Source of the DNA: Candidatus Heimdallarchaeota archaeon
GTDB taxonomy: Archaea > Asgardarchaeota > Heimdallarchaeia > Heimdallarchaeales > Kariarchaeaceae
Direction: 5' to 3'
NCBI GenBank assembly: GCA_029882335.1
Contig: JAOUKW010000218.1
Span: forward strand, 1-6,949
DNA length: 6,949 nucleotides
Positions within the stretch are counted from its first letter, which is position 1. Every line of letters starts with the position of its first letter. The notes under the pieces were generated by a model, which saw nothing but the letters and a program-made list of their open reading frames with translations, did not search any database and had not been told where the DNA came from. A program made the position numbers and the translations under genes. Shown one piece after another: positions 5,851 through 6,949 of the stretch.

Positions 5851-6663
5851 ATTGTAATCAGAAATAAAGTACTTGATATTGCAACCAAACATGATATAAT
5901 AGAAGGTGCTCCTAATCGAACCTTGGAATCTGCAATATTAATTATGGGTAATAAAAAATTTAGAAGATTACCTATTACTAAATTAGGAAAAATAAAGGGA
6001 ATATTAACAGTCACCGACATTCTAAGAGCAATCAGTAAAGTAGGATTACCCAATGCCTTTGACGAATTAATTTCTGATTGGATGACTCATGAACCCAAGA
6101 CATCAAATGACAATATGCTAATTCTTGATGCTGTAAAAATGATGAGTGATGGAAATTTTGGTTCACTATTGATAATTAATGAAGAAACCATGACATTGAA
6201 AGGAATTATGACTGAAAGAGATGTTCTAATGAGGTACAAAGACAAAACCATGGATAAAAAATTATGTGATATTGATCCAAGTCATTTGGCGAAAGGAATG
6301 GTTAAAGTCGAATTATCTAAGACTTTAGAGGAAGTCATAAATGTCATGACAAAGAATAAAGTACATCGAGTATTAACCGAAGAAAATGGGCAAATAAATG
6401 GAATTTTAACTGCAAATGATATTACTCAATTATGTTCTAGAGAAAGAGAAGAATTAATACACAATCCTAATTTCCTGAAAAGTGTCACCGCACAATTTAT
6501 TTCAACAAGTAATTTGACAACTATTGATATAAACAACAGTATTGCTGATTGTGTTGAGCTTATGGCAAAATATAATATAGGTAGTCTACCGGTCACCTCT
6601 GATGGTGAAGTAGTTGGAATATTCACAGAAAGAGATTATTTACATATTATTGCAGGAAAATAG
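5851..6663 (+). CDS. Stand-alone protein with four CBS domains (two Bateman modules), start codon uncertain
   Basis: CBS-domain-only proteins bind adenine nucleotides (AMP, ATP, SAM or similar) and act as cytosolic energy or metabolite sensors, usually through a partner protein. From 5851 the product is 270 residues with four repeats: about 4-60 (VLDIATKHDIIEG to TVTDILRAI), 76-130 (WMTHEPKTSND to TERDVLMRY), 146-198 (to TANDITQL) and 207-268 (to TERDYLHII). All four end in the G-I-(L/M/F)-T-x-x-D pattern whose Asp usually contacts the nucleotide ribose, so none looks dead. No other domain or membrane segment is present. The frame has no ATG, GTG or TTG between the AAGGAGG site and a TTG at 5923. 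Starting at 5923 would cut the first strand and helix of the first CBS domain and leave 246 residues. I therefore place the start at the ATT at 5851; GTA 5854 and ATC 5857 are alternatives. It sits 93 nt after the surface-protein gene. Confidence 0.85.
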   Translation: MVIRNKVLDIATKHDIIEGAPNRTLESAILIMGNKKFRRLPITKLGKIKGILTVTDILRAISKVGLPNAFDELISDWMTHEPKTSNDNMLILDAVKMMSDGNFGSLLIINEETMTLKGIMTERDVLMRYKDKTMDKKLCDIDPSHLAKGMVKVELSKTLEEVINVMTKNKVHRVLTEENGQINGILTANDITQLCSREREELIHNPNFLKSVTAQFISTSNLTTIDINNSIADCVELMAKYNIGSLPVTSDGEVVGIFTERDYLHIIAGK

Positions 6664-6673
6664 ATTATTTAGA

Positions 6674-6684
6674 TTTATATAATC
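6674..6684 (+). promoter_or_regulatory. Possible TATA box for the pilin-like gene
   Basis: TTTATATAATC in the 74-nt gap after the CBS gene resembles an archaeal TATA box. It would start transcription near 6705 and give a leader of about 33 nt. No convincing Shine-Dalgarno site precedes the ATG at 6738, and no TATA box is placed for a leaderless start, so this call is weak. Confidence 0.3.
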
Positions 6685-6737
6685 TCTGTTTTAGATAAGT
6701 TTATTTTTGATAAAGGCATTATTATAATAGAGTATTA

Positions 6738-6949
6738 ATGAATCTTGTTTTTCAAAGTCGAAGAGCAGTTAGCCCTGTAATAGCTGCGATTTTACTTATA
6801 GTCCTAACCATTGCTGGTACAACAGTATTGATTGCAGTAATGTCTAATATTGAGGAATCATCACCTGAATTTGACACAACCAATGCCAGCATTGGATCAG
6901 ATACTACTGAAATACCAGACTTATCAATGGATATAGTAAAATTCAGGTG
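6738..6949 (+). CDS. Archaeal type IV pilin/archaellin-like protein, N-terminal part (3' truncated by window edge)
   Basis: Seventy codons are visible and the frame is open at the right edge. The N-terminus is a class III signal peptide: a short basic leader ending SRRA, then VSPVIAAILLIVLTIAG and a further hydrophobic stretch to about residue 35. This is the Pilin_N pattern of archaeal pilins, cut by a PibD/FlaK-type prepilin peptidase, here most likely between Ala10 and Val11. The hydrophobic helix would then form the core of a filament. The part that follows is acidic and rich in Ser, Thr and Asp, as expected for an extracellular domain, with the sequon NAS at about residue 53. Many archaeal secreted proteins that are not structural pilins share this start, so an adhesion or surface protein with a pilin-like anchor is an alternative. 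No assembly ATPase or prepilin peptidase gene is in the window. Confidence 0.85.
   Translation, partial: MNLVFQSRRAVSPVIAAILLIVLTIAGTTVLIAVMSNIEESSPEFDTTNASIGSDTTEIPDLSMDIVKFR

Noticed and set aside
6663..6684. Inverted repeat GATTAT ... ATAATC after the CBS gene.
   Set aside because: The six-base arms are almost all A/T and overlap the possible TATA box. No T run follows, so it is neither a convincing terminator nor a supported operator.

Overview
The window looks like chromosomal DNA from an AT-rich archaeon. Three things point to archaea. The last gene starts with a class III (type IV pilin/archaellin-like) signal segment, RRAVSPVIAAILL. Two genes have a TATA-like box centred about 25.5 nt upstream of the start codon, which is the archaeal leaderless layout. 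Transcript ends look like simple oligo-T runs. A large secreted, sequon-rich, C-terminally anchored surface protein and a fatty-acid-type acyl-CoA dehydrogenase would suit a heterotrophic archaeon, possibly Asgard (Heimdallarchaeia-like). That placement is inference, since the window has no phylogenetic marker.

Layout: (1) 2-88, C-terminal tail of an unrecognised + strand gene. (2) About 173-1318, + strand acyl-CoA dehydrogenase with its own TATA-like box and a T10 run just after the stop. (3) 1391-2023, + strand class I SAM-dependent O-methyltransferase; the ATG at 1355 opens the same frame but abuts the TATA box, so 1391 is preferred. (4) 3549-2029, a minus-strand two-gene operon: a leaderless orphan helical/coiled-coil protein, then 27 nt later a NagD-type (HAD-IIA) phosphatase with a Shine-Dalgarno site. 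Its end converges on the methyltransferase with 5 nt between stops. (5) 3550-3792, a divergent control region with no gene seen. (6) 3793-5757, + strand secreted surface protein: signal peptide, CBM9/DOMON-like domain, GIFT/DUF4350-like Rossmann domain, C-terminal beta domain, one transmembrane anchor. (7) About 5851-6663, + strand protein made only of four CBS domains, with a very strong Shine-Dalgarno site but no ATG, GTG or TTG in frame where the protein should begin. (8) 6738 to the window end, the start of an archaeal pilin-like protein.

The genes do not form one obvious pathway. The dehydrogenase and methyltransferase appear to be separate transcription units. The coiled-coil protein and phosphatase are probably co-transcribed. 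The surface protein and pilin-like protein both act outside the membrane, with a nucleotide-sensor-like CBS protein between them. No mobile element, CRISPR array, tRNA or rRNA was seen. The points most worth a second look are the start of the CBS gene, the domain build of the surface protein, and the orphan gene paired with the phosphatase.
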